In this document: piece after piece, positions 1 through 8,887 of the stretch
Layout of the letters: every line of letters starts with the position of its first letter
Position numbering within the stretch: the first letter of the stretch is position 1
DNA from: Verrucomicrobiales bacterium
Lineage (GTDB): Bacteria > Verrucomicrobiota > Verrucomicrobiia > Verrucomicrobiales > DEV007
Direction: 5' to 3'
DNA length: 45,745 bases
Assembly: GCA_024638765.1 (NCBI GenBank)
Contig: JAHEJT010000022.1
Coordinates: 1 to 45,745, forward strand
Notes under the pieces: generated by a model
What the model was told of the DNA's origin: nothing
Databases searched by the model: none
The model's input: only the letters and a program-made list of their open reading frames with translations
Program-made: the position numbers and the translations under genes

Positions 1-118
1 CCCACCAACCCGCCAACCCACCACCCCTCCAACCCTCCAACCCTCCAACCCTCCAACCCTCCAACCCTCCAGCGCACCCGCAGAACATCATCGCTTCCCC
101 AAGACCGAAGCTCCTCGA

Positions 119-162
119 GGCGTAACAAAATCTGGGACATATGTCCCAGATTTTGTTACGCC
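119..162. repeat. 44-bp perfect palindrome
   Basis: The half-site GGCGTAACAAAATCTGGGAC (119-138) is followed by ATATGTCCC and the exact reverse complement, so the sequence is a gapless perfect inverted repeat of 22 bp per arm. The centre is ACATATGT at about 137-144. There is no T-run or loop, so it is not a standard intrinsic terminator. It could be a mobile-element end, a REP-like element or a dimeric operator. Confidence 0.9.
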
Positions 163-241
163 CACAGGACTGCAAGAATTGCAGAGGGAGGTCCTGGACC
201 GCGGTCGGGCGACCACGGACTGCACCATCCCGCCCCCAGCC

Positions 242-390
242 GCTTTGCCACCCTGCGGCGGTGCGGCCAGTCGGATCCTGCGGCCGCGCTGCTTTGCCAC
301 CCTGCGGCGGTGCGGCCAGTCGGATCCTGCGGCCGCGCTGCTTTGCCACCCTGCGGCCGTGCGGCCAGTCCTGATCCTGCGGCACTGCAG
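242..390. repeat. 49-bp GC-rich tandem repeat, about three copies
   Basis: The motif GCTTTGCCACCCTGCGGC begins at 242, 291 and 340, giving a strict 49-bp period. The first two units are nearly identical, and the third diverges after GCGGCCAGTC. Each unit also holds GGATCCTGCGGCCGCG. There is no spacer diversity, so it is not a CRISPR array. Confidence 0.85.
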
Positions 391-498
391 ACAGACGGAC
401 CCTGAGCCATGGAGACAGACGGATCCTGCGGTCAGGCGGTTTCTCCGGCCTGATTTTCACGGGAGGGTTCCCCCGGATCCTTTGGCTTGCCGCCCGGC

Positions 499-1377
499 CT
501 ACAAATCTTTGGCGATTTCCTTCAGGAACAATCGCAGACCTTCGCCGACATCTTCACGTTCGAGTGCAAAAATGATGTTCGTTTTCAGGAAATCGAGACG
601 GTTCCCGATATCATAGCGAGTGCCCTTGAAACGCAGGCCGTACATCGCCCGATCCTTCAACATCCGCGCCATGGCGTCCGTCAGCTGGATTTCCCGGTTC
701 TTGCCAGGCTTCGTGTCTCCCAGGTATTCAAAGATTTCCGGCGTAAACACGTAACGACCCGCAATCGCCAGATTCGAAGGCGCTTCCTTCGGATCCGGTT
801 TCTCGATCAACTGGTTTAACAGAAGCAGACCCTCATCAATCTCCCTGCCCCCGACAATTCCGTAGCGCCCGACTTTCTCGTGCGCCACTTCTTCAAGCAC
901 GACAGCCGATTCCTGATAACGATCAAAAATCTCGATCAACTGTCTTGTCACGGGGCGGTCCGAGTCGTGCGTCTCGATCAAGGTGTCGCCCAGCAAAAGG
1001 GCAAAGGGCTCCTCCGCCACGTAACTGCGGGCGTAGGAAACGGCGTCGCCCAGACCCCGTAATTCTTTCTGCCAGATGAAGTGGATATTCGCGAGATCGG
1101 AGATCTTTTGGATCCGCTGGAGATCCTCTTTCTTCCCTTTTTCCTTTAATTCCATCTCCAGCTCGAAATTGCGGTAAAAATGCTCCTCGATGGCGCGCTT
1201 GCTCTTTCCGATCACCATCAGGATCTCGGTAATCCCCGAATCGACCGCCTCCTCCACCACGTATTGAATCGTCGGGGTATCGACGATTGGAAGCATCTCT
1301 TTCGGCTGCGATTTGGTGGCGGGTAGAAACCGCGTTCCAAATCCCGCCGCCGGGATCACCGCTTTACGGACATTCAT
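499..1377 (-). CDS. galU: UTP--glucose-1-phosphate uridylyltransferase (GalU)
   Basis: Makes UDP-glucose from UTP and glucose-1-phosphate for envelope polysaccharides and UDP-sugar metabolism; cytosolic. The 292-residue product has the expected length. The nucleotide-binding signature AAGFGTRFLPATK lies at residues 10-22, followed by the conserved QPKEM (24-28). GLGDAV is at 108-113, the Mg-binding GD at 130-131 and the sugar-phosphate-binding IEKP at 191-194. The ATG start lies just upstream of NVRKAVIPAAG, the usual N-terminus; no strong Shine-Dalgarno sequence is seen. The next gene upstream on the same strand encodes a glucuronokinase-like sugar 1-kinase, so this or a promiscuous pyrophosphorylase activity could act on its product (inference). 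Confidence 0.96.
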   Translation of the reverse strand: MNVRKAVIPAAGFGTRFLPATKSQPKEMLPIVDTPTIQYVVEEAVDSGITEILMVIGKSKRAIEEHFYRNFELEMELKEKGKKEDLQRIQKISDLANIHFIWQKELRGLGDAVSYARSYVAEEPFALLLGDTLIETHDSDRPVTRQLIEIFDRYQESAVVLEEVAHEKVGRYGIVGGREIDEGLLLLNQLIEKPDPKEAPSNLAIAGRYVFTPEIFEYLGDTKPGKNREIQLTDAMARMLKDRAMYGLRFKGTRYDIGNRLDFLKTNIIFALEREDVGEGLRLFLKEIAKDL

Positions 1378-1704
1378 GGTTGGCTGGATACTGGATGCTA
1401 GATCCTAGATGCTGGATGCTGGATGCTGGATGTTGAGAGAAACTCAACGCAAAGACGCAGAGAAGCGCAAAGGGCCGCAGAGGACTTTTTTGGATCAGAA
1501 TTTTCGGATGTTGCGTGGAGCGAAATCCCGATTCTATCGGGGCTGGATGCTGAGCGAAGCCCGGATGGAATCGGGCTTGGTTTCGAATTTCAGTTCTTAT
1601 GCCCCCTCTTACACGATTAACGATTAACGATTAACGATTAACTAATAACCTCCTCATCTTCGATCTTCCATCTTCCATCTTCCATCTTCACCGGCGACGC
1701 CGGT
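1378..1704. repeat. Intergenic gap with three heptamer tandem repeats and a dispersed A/G-rich repeat
   Basis: No gene is seen. The gap holds degenerate CTGGATG units (about 1383-1433) and an A/G-rich block CGCAAAGACGCAGAGAAGCG within 1441-1483, followed by a T-run. It also holds four perfect CGATTAA units (1614-1641) and an ATCTTCC run (about 1654-1689). The three arrays have different sequences but share a 7-bp period. A short inverted pair CCCGATTCTATCGGGG lies near 1527-1542. Confidence 0.8.
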
Positions 1705-2733
1705 TCACCCAATCTCAGGGACAATCACCTCCATGCCCAGGGGCCGCAGTGCCGCGACCAGGGCGCGATGCATCTCCTCACCCTCGCAGGTGCCCACGAT
1801 GGCGCCCCCTGATCCCGTGAACTTGGCACTCGCGCCCACGGATCGCGCCGTCTCTACCATGCGGATGTTTCCCTCGCTGATCCGGTAGATACTCCGGCGC
1901 AAATCGAAGTTTTCGTCCAGCAGCGGACCAATTTCGCTGCCTCTCTTCGCCACCAGCAAGTCCCGCGCTTCCTGCGCCAGGGCTGCCCATCTCTCCATGG
2001 CGGCGACAACCGAGGGATCCCCACGGTCGAACCTCCCCCGAATGTCGTTGTGAAACACCTCGGTCCCCTCCGAAAGTTGCGTGGAATAGGCCACGTAAAC
2101 CCGCGGCAGCAACTTGGGATCTATTTCCTCGTAATCCCCGTACCCCTGCCGATCGAAAGCGTCTTCACTAAAATCCATGAAGACCATTCCCTCGTAAGCC
2201 TGGATCACCCGGTCCTGAAGTCCCGCCGGAATCCCCAACTCATCCGTTTCCACGGACAAGACAAGGTTCGCCTGAATCGGCTTGGGGATGGTGACCCCGT
2301 AAAACGTCATCAGCGCTCCCAAGCAGGCCGTGATAATGGCGCTCGATCCTGCCATTCCCACGTGCTCGGGAATGTTACTGGTATAACGTATCGTGAAATT
2401 TCGATCTGCGAGCTCGATACTGTGTTCAAGGCAATAATCAAAGAAACGTTTCACCGTCGCCTTGAGCAAGCGAATTCCCCCGTAATACCCGTAAAGCTTC
2501 ACATCGTCCGCTAGCTCTTGAATATTCTCAAACACAGAGTGATCCCTACCGCTGGGTAAAATCTCGAGTTCGGGCGTCTCGTAAAGCACAACCTCCGCTT
2601 CGAAATTTCGAATGATGAAGGAAATTGTCTTACCATGATACCCGTCGGAAGGATTCCCGATAAGGCCGGCTCTCGGGTGCGATTTGGAACGAATGATCAC
2701 GGGATGCGACGAAATTGGCGGGACAGACAGCAT
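1705..2733 (-). CDS. GHMP-family sugar kinase, glucuronokinase-like
   Basis: Predicted to phosphorylate C1 of a sugar acid, probably D-glucuronate to glucuronate-1-phosphate, using ATP. The 342-residue protein has the three GHMP motifs: RAGLIGNPSDG (21-31), the phosphate loop PEHVGMAGSSAIITA (122-136) and KFTGSGGAIVGTC (304-316). The phrases GNPSDGYHGKTIS, GYYGGIRLL, NLVLSVE, ELGIPAGLQDRV and LDENFDLRR match my recollection of plant glucuronokinases much better than galactokinase or mevalonate kinase. It lies 327 bases upstream of galU on the same strand, which fits a route glucuronate to GlcA-1-P to UDP-GlcA (inference). A heptose or other sugar 1-kinase is the main alternative. Confidence 0.8.
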   Translation of the reverse strand: MLSVPPISSHPVIIRSKSHPRAGLIGNPSDGYHGKTISFIIRNFEAEVVLYETPELEILPSGRDHSVFENIQELADDVKLYGYYGGIRLLKATVKRFFDYCLEHSIELADRNFTIRYTSNIPEHVGMAGSSAIITACLGALMTFYGVTIPKPIQANLVLSVETDELGIPAGLQDRVIQAYEGMVFMDFSEDAFDRQGYGDYEEIDPKLLPRVYVAYSTQLSEGTEVFHNDIRGRFDRGDPSVVAAMERWAALAQEARDLLVAKRGSEIGPLLDENFDLRRSIYRISEGNIRMVETARSVGASAKFTGSGGAIVGTCEGEEMHRALVAALRPLGMEVIVPEIG

Positions 2734-2902
2734 CTAAATCAGCCCCGTGCATCAAGGCAAGCCGCGATTCGGCATCTAGAGGCCAGCGAAAGGCTTGAAT
2801 CGAATAGATCCTTCTGATTGCCGTCCAACTTGAAGTGTGTAAGCTGAGCAATACCCATCCGATAATTCTCCCCTGACTCTCAGTCTCAACCCGGCCGCGG
2901 AA

Positions 2903-3940
2903 ATGATGAGCTCCAGACTCCCATCGCTAATCACCTTAGTGCCTGTCACTGCCGCTTGGCTCCTGCTCGCGACGCCGCATTCCGCCTTCGCGCAGGAGCT
3001 CACGCCCGAGCAACTCGAGCAGATTCGCGTGCAACTTAATACTCTCGATACGTCGCTCCAGGAGATCTCTTTCCAGAAAAATTCCAATCTCACCGATATC
3101 TATCTGCAAGCCGCCGCCAGCCCAAAAAGTGCCCTCAATTTTTACCTCGACTGCCTCCAGGAAGTGAATTTCGAGCGTCTCGGAAAACGTGAAACTGAAT
3201 TTCGAGAATGGAAAGACGAATTTGAATCTTACCTGGAAAGCGATGAACTTGCGGGCCTGCTTCAGATTCAGCTGCGTTATCTCGCCATAACCACGGAAGC
3301 CGCCCGCGCTGAGACTCTTGCGGACGTTTTTCCACTGCTCACGCAATACGTCGACGGCCTCACCTCGATGTCTGAAATTCCCAACCCCGGCCGGCCGCGC
3401 CGGGAATTCCGCAGCAACCGGGACCGCGATCGGGACCGCGATAGAGGAAGAGAGCAACCGAGCGAAGAAAACGGGATGGCGACACTCGAACCTGCCCGCA
3501 CTGTCGACGCGACCGTCTTTGCCCTTCGATACGACCTGGCTGAAGAGCTGCAGAAAAAAGCGACCGACTGGGAACTCGATTTTCTCAATGTCGGGGGAAT
3601 CTACGAGAAAACGATTCTTCCTTATCTCCGCAGCGAGAAACCGGACCAGGTGCTGATCGCCTGGCAAAAGCGCATGGATCAGGAGGCGAGGCTGGCCATG
3701 GTTTACGGTGATGCTGCGGAGGAAGTTTTCCGGCGCCTGACATTACCCGAACTGCAATGGGGCGTGCTGCGCGACGAATACGATTTGGGAGCCAAAGCCC
3801 AGGCCGTCGCAAAAATGCTGGCCCACATTGACGCCCATAAGTCCTCCCACCCCAAGGCGGCCGACTGGCTGGCACAAGCACGCGACATCATCTTTGGCGA
3901 GGAGACCCCGGAAGAGAAACCTGCGGTGCCTTCCTCCTGA
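2903..3940 (+). CDS. Exported protein of unknown function, paralogue A
   Basis: Function not recognised. The 345-residue product has a signal peptide (about 1-30, cleavage likely after SAFA). A mostly helical region follows (35-160, including YLDCLQEVNFERLGKRETEFREW at about 81-103). A charged linker with RDRDRDRD occupies about 166-183, and a second helical domain (195-330) contains GGIYEKTILPYLRSE. The next gene encodes a clear paralogue, with the same FYLDC/LYLDC, KRE-EFREW, LRYLAIT/LKYLAIT, GGIYE-TILPYLRSE and HPKA segments in the same order. Two ATGs are adjacent (2903 and 2906); the first is used here. It is transcribed divergently from the GHMP kinase. Periplasmic or secreted location is predicted only from the signal peptide. 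Confidence 0.85.
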   Translation: MMSSRLPSLITLVPVTAAWLLLATPHSAFAQELTPEQLEQIRVQLNTLDTSLQEISFQKNSNLTDIYLQAAASPKSALNFYLDCLQEVNFERLGKRETEFREWKDEFESYLESDELAGLLQIQLRYLAITTEAARAETLADVFPLLTQYVDGLTSMSEIPNPGRPRREFRSNRDRDRDRDRGREQPSEENGMATLEPARTVDATVFALRYDLAEELQKKATDWELDFLNVGGIYEKTILPYLRSEKPDQVLIAWQKRMDQEARLAMVYGDAAEEVFRRLTLPELQWGVLRDEYDLGAKAQAVAKMLAHIDAHKSSHPKAADWLAQARDIIFGEETPEEKPAVPSS

Positions 3941-4023
3941 AGTCCCCATCCCCGCCAAGGAGCAGCGGCCGTCGGCCCGGCACGCTCCGCAGCTTCAACG
4001 GAAAAGAGAGCTGACCCACGCGA

Positions 4024-5058
4024 ATGAAACCCACGCATACAATCCGTCCTTTAGGTGTCATCCTGTGCGCGGTGCCGTTCCTCGTTGTGGGAACCCTGCT
4101 TCAAGCGCAAGTGCCGGAAGAACCGCCATCGGCGGAAGGCGAGCCTACTGAAGAGACTCCCGTTCTCCGGATCGATCCCGAAGACGCCGACGCCATGAGG
4201 GCCCGTCTGGCCACCCTTGGCGAGGTGATCGATGACATCGAGCTGCGGAAATTTCAAAACTTGATCGATATCTTCCTCGACGCCTCGGCCGGAGGAAGGG
4301 CCGCAGCCGATCTTTACCTCGACTGCATCCACGAGATCGATTTTCGGCAGGCAGGAAAGCGGGAGATCGAATTCAGAGAATGGCGCCAGGCTCACGATGA
4401 CACTCTTTACGATCAGAAATTCACCAAAGCTCTCCAACTTCAACTCAAGTACCTGGCCATCACTCTGAGGGCCGCACGCGCCGAAGAACTCGAGACGGTG
4501 TTTCCTCTGCTGGTGGAGCATATTGAGGAAATTACTTCTCTCTCGGCACCCCCGGGCGCTGAGCGGTTCAGAGCACGAGACGGCAAACCCATCCAGTTCC
4601 GGCCATCTATTGGAGGATCCGTCTTTTCGCGGCGTTACGATCTGAGCTTCGCGCTGAGCAAGCTGGAAAGCTGGGAGCTGGATCCATTCAATATCGGCGG
4701 AATCTACGAAGCTACGATTCTTCCTTATCTACGCAGTGAAGACCCCGGCGCCTTGCTCAGCGCCTGGCGCAAGCGCATTGAAGACGAAAAGAGAATGGCC
4801 GAGCTCAGGGAAGGCAAAGCGGAGTTCGATTTTCTTCGGCTCACGCTGCCGGAACTCGAATGGGGAATGCTGAAAGACGAATTCCAATTGAGTCCAAGCG
4901 CTACCACGATCACCCGCCTTCTCGCGCATATCGACCGCCATAAAGCCACACATCCCAAGGCCGGCAGCTGGGTCGAGGAAGCCACCTCCCTGCTTTCGCC
5001 TGACAAGAGTGCGCCAGTCTCCGAGGCGGAAGCGGCCGGGCCGACGGTGGGCAAGTAG
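4024..5058 (+). CDS. Exported protein of unknown function, paralogue B
   Basis: Function not recognised. The 344-residue product has a signal peptide (about 1-28, ending LLQAQ), a short acidic Pro/Glu-rich stretch (30-45), then two helical segments. These correspond to the upstream paralogue: LYLDCIHEIDF followed by KREIEFREW, LKYLAITLRAARAEELETVFPLL, GGIYEATILPYLRSED and LTLPELEWGMLKDEF. It lacks the RD-repeat linker of its neighbour. The 83-base gap and shared orientation suggest one transcript and an ancient tandem duplication. No catalytic motif, lipobox or membrane segment is seen beyond the signal peptide. Confidence 0.85.
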   Translation: MKPTHTIRPLGVILCAVPFLVVGTLLQAQVPEEPPSAEGEPTEETPVLRIDPEDADAMRARLATLGEVIDDIELRKFQNLIDIFLDASAGGRAAADLYLDCIHEIDFRQAGKREIEFREWRQAHDDTLYDQKFTKALQLQLKYLAITLRAARAEELETVFPLLVEHIEEITSLSAPPGAERFRARDGKPIQFRPSIGGSVFSRRYDLSFALSKLESWELDPFNIGGIYEATILPYLRSEDPGALLSAWRKRIEDEKRMAELREGKAEFDFLRLTLPELEWGMLKDEFQLSPSATTITRLLAHIDRHKATHPKAGSWVEEATSLLSPDKSAPVSEAEAAGPTVGK

Positions 5059-5078
5059 AATCGCATTCGCAGAGGAGA

Positions 5079-5112
5079 GCGAACCTCTCCCGATTCCATC
5101 GGGATTCAAAAC
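5079..5112 (+). repeat. Dispersed hairpin repeat, copy 1
   Basis: GCGAACCTCTCCCGATTCCATCGGGATTCAAAAC contains the stem CCCGAT-TCC-ATCGGG. A near-identical copy in the opposite orientation lies at 16718-16750. A separate terminator-like inverted pair, TGTCATCCC and GGGATGACA, lies downstream at about 5196-5223, and a short GATACCT heptamer run lies at 5269-5288. Confidence 0.75.
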
Positions 5113-5304
5113 AATGGGGAGGTTTGCCTGCGGCCGTCTCCGCTGCGCGCTGCCTGTTTTCCGGCCCATTGCGGACATCGGCCCCCGCCCCCTTTGTCAT
5201 CCCTCGACTCCGCTCGGGATGACAAGCGTGCGTGTCGTGTCGCCTCTGATCGATCGAGAGTGGGTCCCGATACCTGATACCTGATACCCGCCGGCGTAGC
5301 GGGC

Positions 5305-6219
5305 TCAAAACATCATCGCTTCTTCCGGCGCCTCGGTCTCCTCGATCAGGGTCACCTGGAGTATGGGAATCGTAATCCCGTCCTCCACTTTGTAAGTCAT
5401 CTTCCCAATGATTTTCATCCAGCCCATTTCCCGGTATTCCGGAGGCGTCTTTCCGAATTCGATCGGTATCGACAGGGGCCGGGCGTCCGCGGCACAACAT
5501 TCGATGAACAATCGGAAGATCCGCAGGCGGGTCCCATTGGGGTTGTTTACTTTCTCCGGCATCACCTGCGCGACCGTCTCCACGGGAAGCCCCGCCAGGA
5601 CGCGTTGCAGCTCCTCATCGCCCGCGGTGTAAAACAGCTGGGGCACCGTCAGCAGGTAATTTCCTTCCTCAGTTTTGTCGACCTGCGCCTCGAGATCCGC
5701 AAGGGTGTACTCACCCCAACTCTCCTCTTCTTCTGCTGCCGGCTCATCCCCGGGCGCCGCTTCTCCGGCCTTCACGTCAGGCGAGGCTCGCTCGCCCGTC
5801 ACGACATCGTCCAGCATCGCCGAACGATCGGAGATCACGGTGTTCTCGTAATTCGCGCTGTAAAGCCCCTTATTCATGACCGCCGTGGCGCTGAACTCGT
5901 CGGGCGATAACTTCAGCGCCCCCAGCATGGGCACCAGGAGGATGAGCAGCGAAAAAAAAGTCACCCGGCCGTGGTCGTGCTCGTGATCGTGTTCGCCGTC
6001 ATGGCCATGGTGCTCGTGCCCGCACTCCGTCTCTGCTTTGGCCGTGAGCAGGTTGAAAAGCCCCAGCACGCATAAGCCCAACCCGGCGATCAGGGAATAC
6101 ACCTGGAACTCCCTGGCAAGGTAATCATCGCTCCGCCCGCTGGCGTAAAAGTACACCATCACGGCGCCCCAGACACAGAGGATGGCCGCGCCCAGGAAAT
6201 GTGAAAGCCGGTTACCCAT
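5305..6219 (-). CDS. TIGR03943/DUF1980-type membrane protein, permease partner
   Basis: Predicted partner of the upstream permease. The 304-residue protein has N-terminal membrane helices (about 7-27 and 41-58), then a histidine-rich stretch (66-84, with HEHHGHD and HDHEHDHG) and a third helix (about 87-102). An acidic linker and a soluble C-terminal domain (about 165-304) follow, with LFIECCAADARPLSIP, typical of this family. Its start overlaps the stop region of the permease gene by 8 bases, indicating translational coupling. The His clusters suggest binding of a divalent metal such as zinc, but this is inference. The family is normally found paired with a DUF318-type permease, as here. Confidence 0.85.
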   Translation of the reverse strand: MGNRLSHFLGAAILCVWGAVMVYFYASGRSDDYLAREFQVYSLIAGLGLCVLGLFNLLTAKAETECGHEHHGHDGEHDHEHDHGRVTFFSLLILLVPMLGALKLSPDEFSATAVMNKGLYSANYENTVISDRSAMLDDVVTGERASPDVKAGEAAPGDEPAAEEEESWGEYTLADLEAQVDKTEEGNYLLTVPQLFYTAGDEELQRVLAGLPVETVAQVMPEKVNNPNGTRLRIFRLFIECCAADARPLSIPIEFGKTPPEYREMGWMKIIGKMTYKVEDGITIPILQVTLIEETEAPEEAMMF

Positions 6220-7264
6220 AAAGTGTTCGGACCACGCCCCAACGGACGCAGATCAGTCCGATTAATATAAACAAGCTTACCGCCAGAATAAAGACGAACC
6301 TTTTCCGAAACACGGAAGCATACATGAAAAGCAGCTTTACGTCCATCATGGGCCCGTAAACCAGAAACGCCAGCTTCGCGTAATAAGAGAAGGCCGCCAG
6401 GGTGGCCGCGATAAAGGCGTCTGAAGTGCTGCACAAGGAAAGAATAAACCCCAGGCTCATCATGCTCCCCACCGCAAGCCATTCGTTCTGCGCCAGCGGA
6501 ATAATCAAATCTTGCGATACCTGGGTGTTGAAAACCGCGGTTATGAGGACCCCGATGGAAAAAAACATAGCTGTATCCAGAAAGTCGCGCATCGCAGAGC
6601 GCATCGCCAGGACCAAGCGCGCCTCCGCTACCGGAGGCTCATCGTGTGCATGTCCGTGCTCATGCCCGCCTTCCTTCGCGTGAGCGTGCTCATCATGATG
6701 GTGATCATGACCGGGCTCTTCCCCGTCACTCTCCGCGGGACCCCCCTCCGGAGCACGGGCAGGGGCAGCCCGTGATTCTCCGCTTGCCTTCAAGCCCTGG
6801 TAAACGCTGGGTCGAAGAATATCCTTCGGACTGAATCTTAATACCACCAGCCCGACGAATACTGTCACCATGTACGCAATAATGAGGCGCGAGGCCGCCA
6901 TAAAGCCCGCGTCCTGCCCGGAGAACGCCGAAAGGGTGCTGACCACCACGATGGGGTTAATGATCGGAGCGGAGAGCATATAGGTAATCGCACACGAAAT
7001 CGGCAACCCTTTCTGGATCAACCTCCGAATCACCGGCACGATGGCGCATTCGCATACGGGAAACACGCCGCCCATCAATCCGCTCACCATCACCGCCAGT
7101 GCACGCTTCTTGGGAAGCCAGCGGTCAATTAATCCGGGGGGCAGGTAAGCATCGATAAATCCGGAGATCAACGTGCCTACAAAGATGAATGGCGCCCCCT
7201 CAAACAAAATGCTGAGGAATGCAAAAGCGATATCGCCGAGTCTGTCGTACAATTCCGGGGACAT
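6212..7264 (-). CDS. DUF318/ArsP_1-family permease with His-rich loop
   Basis: Inner-membrane permease of unproven substrate. The 350-residue protein has two halves of about four membrane helices each. The first half carries the family motif FPVCECAIVP (68-77) followed by LSAPIINP (97-104); the second carries LCSTSDAF. Between the halves is a cytoplasmic or periplasmic loop (185-208) extremely rich in histidine (GHDHHHDEHAHA, GHEHGHAHDE). The ArsP arsenic exporters of the superfamily are related, but the CEC motif and the DUF1980-type partner immediately downstream point to the other, possibly zinc-linked, branch. Translation is coupled to the partner gene by an 8-base overlap. Confidence 0.88.
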   Translation of the reverse strand: MSPELYDRLGDIAFAFLSILFEGAPFIFVGTLISGFIDAYLPPGLIDRWLPKKRALAVMVSGLMGGVFPVCECAIVPVIRRLIQKGLPISCAITYMLSAPIINPIVVVSTLSAFSGQDAGFMAASRLIIAYMVTVFVGLVVLRFSPKDILRPSVYQGLKASGESRAAPARAPEGGPAESDGEEPGHDHHHDEHAHAKEGGHEHGHAHDEPPVAEARLVLAMRSAMRDFLDTAMFFSIGVLITAVFNTQVSQDLIIPLAQNEWLAVGSMMSLGFILSLCSTSDAFIAATLAAFSYYAKLAFLVYGPMMDVKLLFMYASVFRKRFVFILAVSLFILIGLICVRWGVVRTLYG

Positions 7265-7315
7265 AAATCAAAGTCGAAGGTTGCTCTTCATTGAAGGCCG
7301 GCGAAAAGACCGGAG

Positions 7316-8743
7316 TCAGGTCTCGGTATCGTTGGCAGAGCTCCCGGCTAAATGTTCTTCGCCCTCCCCCGGCGCAGAGTATTCCCCGGTCTCGGCGCCC
7401 TCTTGGAGGAGTTCCGGCGCCGCGATCTCTCGCGTCAGCGTTTCCACCGGCGCCGGGCTCTCCAGCTCCTTGCCCTTTGGCGCCACCTCCAGGTCCTTGA
7501 ATTTTCTCGCCGATGCCAGGACGCGTGTCTCCAGCGTGCCCAGCGCCTTGTTATAAGAATCGACGGCGCCCCCGATGTTTTTACCGAGGCGAGTGAGATG
7601 GCGCGTCATCACGCCGAGACGATCGTAAAGCGTGCGCCCGAGATCGCTGATCTCACGCGCGTTCTCCGTGAGGCTCTCCTGCCGCCACCCGTAAGCCACC
7701 GCCCGCAGGAGGGCGATCAGCGTCGTCGGCGTCGCCAGGATGACGCCCTGGTCCACACCAAACTCAATGAGACCGGGGTCCTGCTCCAAAGCCACGCTGA
7801 AGAAGGGATCTCCAGGAAGGAAAAGGACGACGAATTCCGGGCTCGGCTGGAATTGATCCTGGTAATCCTTGGCGCCCAGCATCTTGACGTGATCCCGCAC
7901 CTGCCGGGCGTGGCGCTGCAAAGCGGTTTTGCGCGACTGCTCTTCTTTCGCTTCCACCGCTTCGAGGTAAGCGCTCAGCGGCGTCTTGGCATCGACTACT
8001 ATCGTCTTCTTACCTGGCAAACGCACCACCAGATCCGGCCGCAGGCGGCCCTCGCTCCCCGGCGTGGATTCCTGCAGGGAAAAATCGCAGTGCTCCTGCA
8101 TGCCGGCCAGTTCCACCACCCGCTTGAGCTGTATCTCACCCCATTGACCGCGTACCGTCGGCTGCCGCAGGGCCTTGACCAGTTGGGAAGTCTCTTTCTG
8201 AAGCAAGCGCTGGGTCTCGGACATGGAAGCGACCTGTTGCTTGAGCGATTCGTAAGCCCCGGTCCGGTTCTTCTCCAGGCCGGTGATGGATTCGTTCATC
8301 TTTTCGAGAGACACTTTCACCGGGGTGACCAGCTCGCCAAAGGCCTGCTGCCGTTTCTCGAGATCGCCCTTCGCGGATTCCTGGTATTTTTCGAGTGTGG
8401 TTTTTGCCAGCTGCAGGAACGACTCCTGGTTGCTCTTGAGAGCCTCGGCGGAGAGTGCCCGGAAGGTGTCAGTCAGCTTGGCCTGGGCATCCTCGAGAAG
8501 TTTCTGTTTCTCCGCCGAAGCGCGGATTTCCTCCTGCAGGAGGGTCTCCAGTTCGGCTTCGCGCGCCGCCAGCCGGGACTCCGACCGGATCAACTCGTCC
8601 TTGGCGGTCCGCAACCCCGTCAGCTCGGAGCGGGTCGCGGCCAGCTCGTTGGCCTTGGCGCGATAAAAGAACCAGATCACCCCCAGCCCGAAGCCGCTCC
8701 CCAGGAAAAACATCAGGAAATGAATCCCGTCGAATTGATACAT
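7316..8743 (-). CDS. rmuC: DNA recombination protein RmuC homologue
   Basis: RmuC proteins are membrane-tethered nuclease-fold proteins that limit recombination at inverted repeats; the biochemical role is incompletely known. The 475-residue product has an N-terminal membrane anchor (about 7-26). A long coiled coil (30-200) follows, with heptad-rich stretches such as [17 protein letters not shown], then the RmuC core with [41 protein letters not shown] and [26 protein letters not shown]. The C-terminal tail (about 430-475) is low-complexity and acidic. The long plus-strand frame opposite is an antisense shadow. Confidence 0.93.
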   Translation of the reverse strand: MYQFDGIHFLMFFLGSGFGLGVIWFFYRAKANELAATRSELTGLRTAKDELIRSESRLAAREAELETLLQEEIRASAEKQKLLEDAQAKLTDTFRALSAEALKSNQESFLQLAKTTLEKYQESAKGDLEKRQQAFGELVTPVKVSLEKMNESITGLEKNRTGAYESLKQQVASMSETQRLLQKETSQLVKALRQPTVRGQWGEIQLKRVVELAGMQEHCDFSLQESTPGSEGRLRPDLVVRLPGKKTIVVDAKTPLSAYLEAVEAKEEQSRKTALQRHARQVRDHVKMLGAKDYQDQFQPSPEFVVLFLPGDPFFSVALEQDPGLIEFGVDQGVILATPTTLIALLRAVAYGWRQESLTENAREISDLGRTLYDRLGVMTRHLTRLGKNIGGAVDSYNKALGTLETRVLASARKFKDLEVAPKGKELESPAPVETLTREIAAPELLQEGAETGEYSAPGEGEEHLAGSSANDTET

Positions 8744-8887
8744 GTTATTGGATCCCCGTCTTCCAATACACAGTTAACGCTTGATGGACACGGAAAAGAT
8801 TGGTTGGATGGCATGCTGCCGGAGCCGTTTTCCCGGCTGGATTTTTCCGACGGTATCAACCAAACTATAACCAGAAAAGCACCGAAT

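Larger units (their letters stand above)
1..498. repeat. Repeat-rich non-coding region left of galU
   Basis: No credible gene is seen here. It opens with a C/A-rich microsatellite whose 8-bp unit CTCCAACC recurs about five times at 27-70. It continues with a 44-bp perfect palindrome (119-162) and a 49-bp tandem repeat (about 242-390), both listed separately. Near 393-440 the motif CAGACGGATCCTGCGG recurs with variations. The ORFs overlapping it are translations of the repeat and resemble no known protein family. Confidence 0.8.

Noticed and set aside
242-390. CRISPR-like array at the left end
   Set aside because: Period 49 without distinct spacers; it is a plain tandem repeat.
7352-8887. Long plus-strand frame continuous with superoxide dismutase
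   Set aside because: It is antisense to rmuC, has no family resemblance, and the dismutase begins at its own canonical ATG at 8888.
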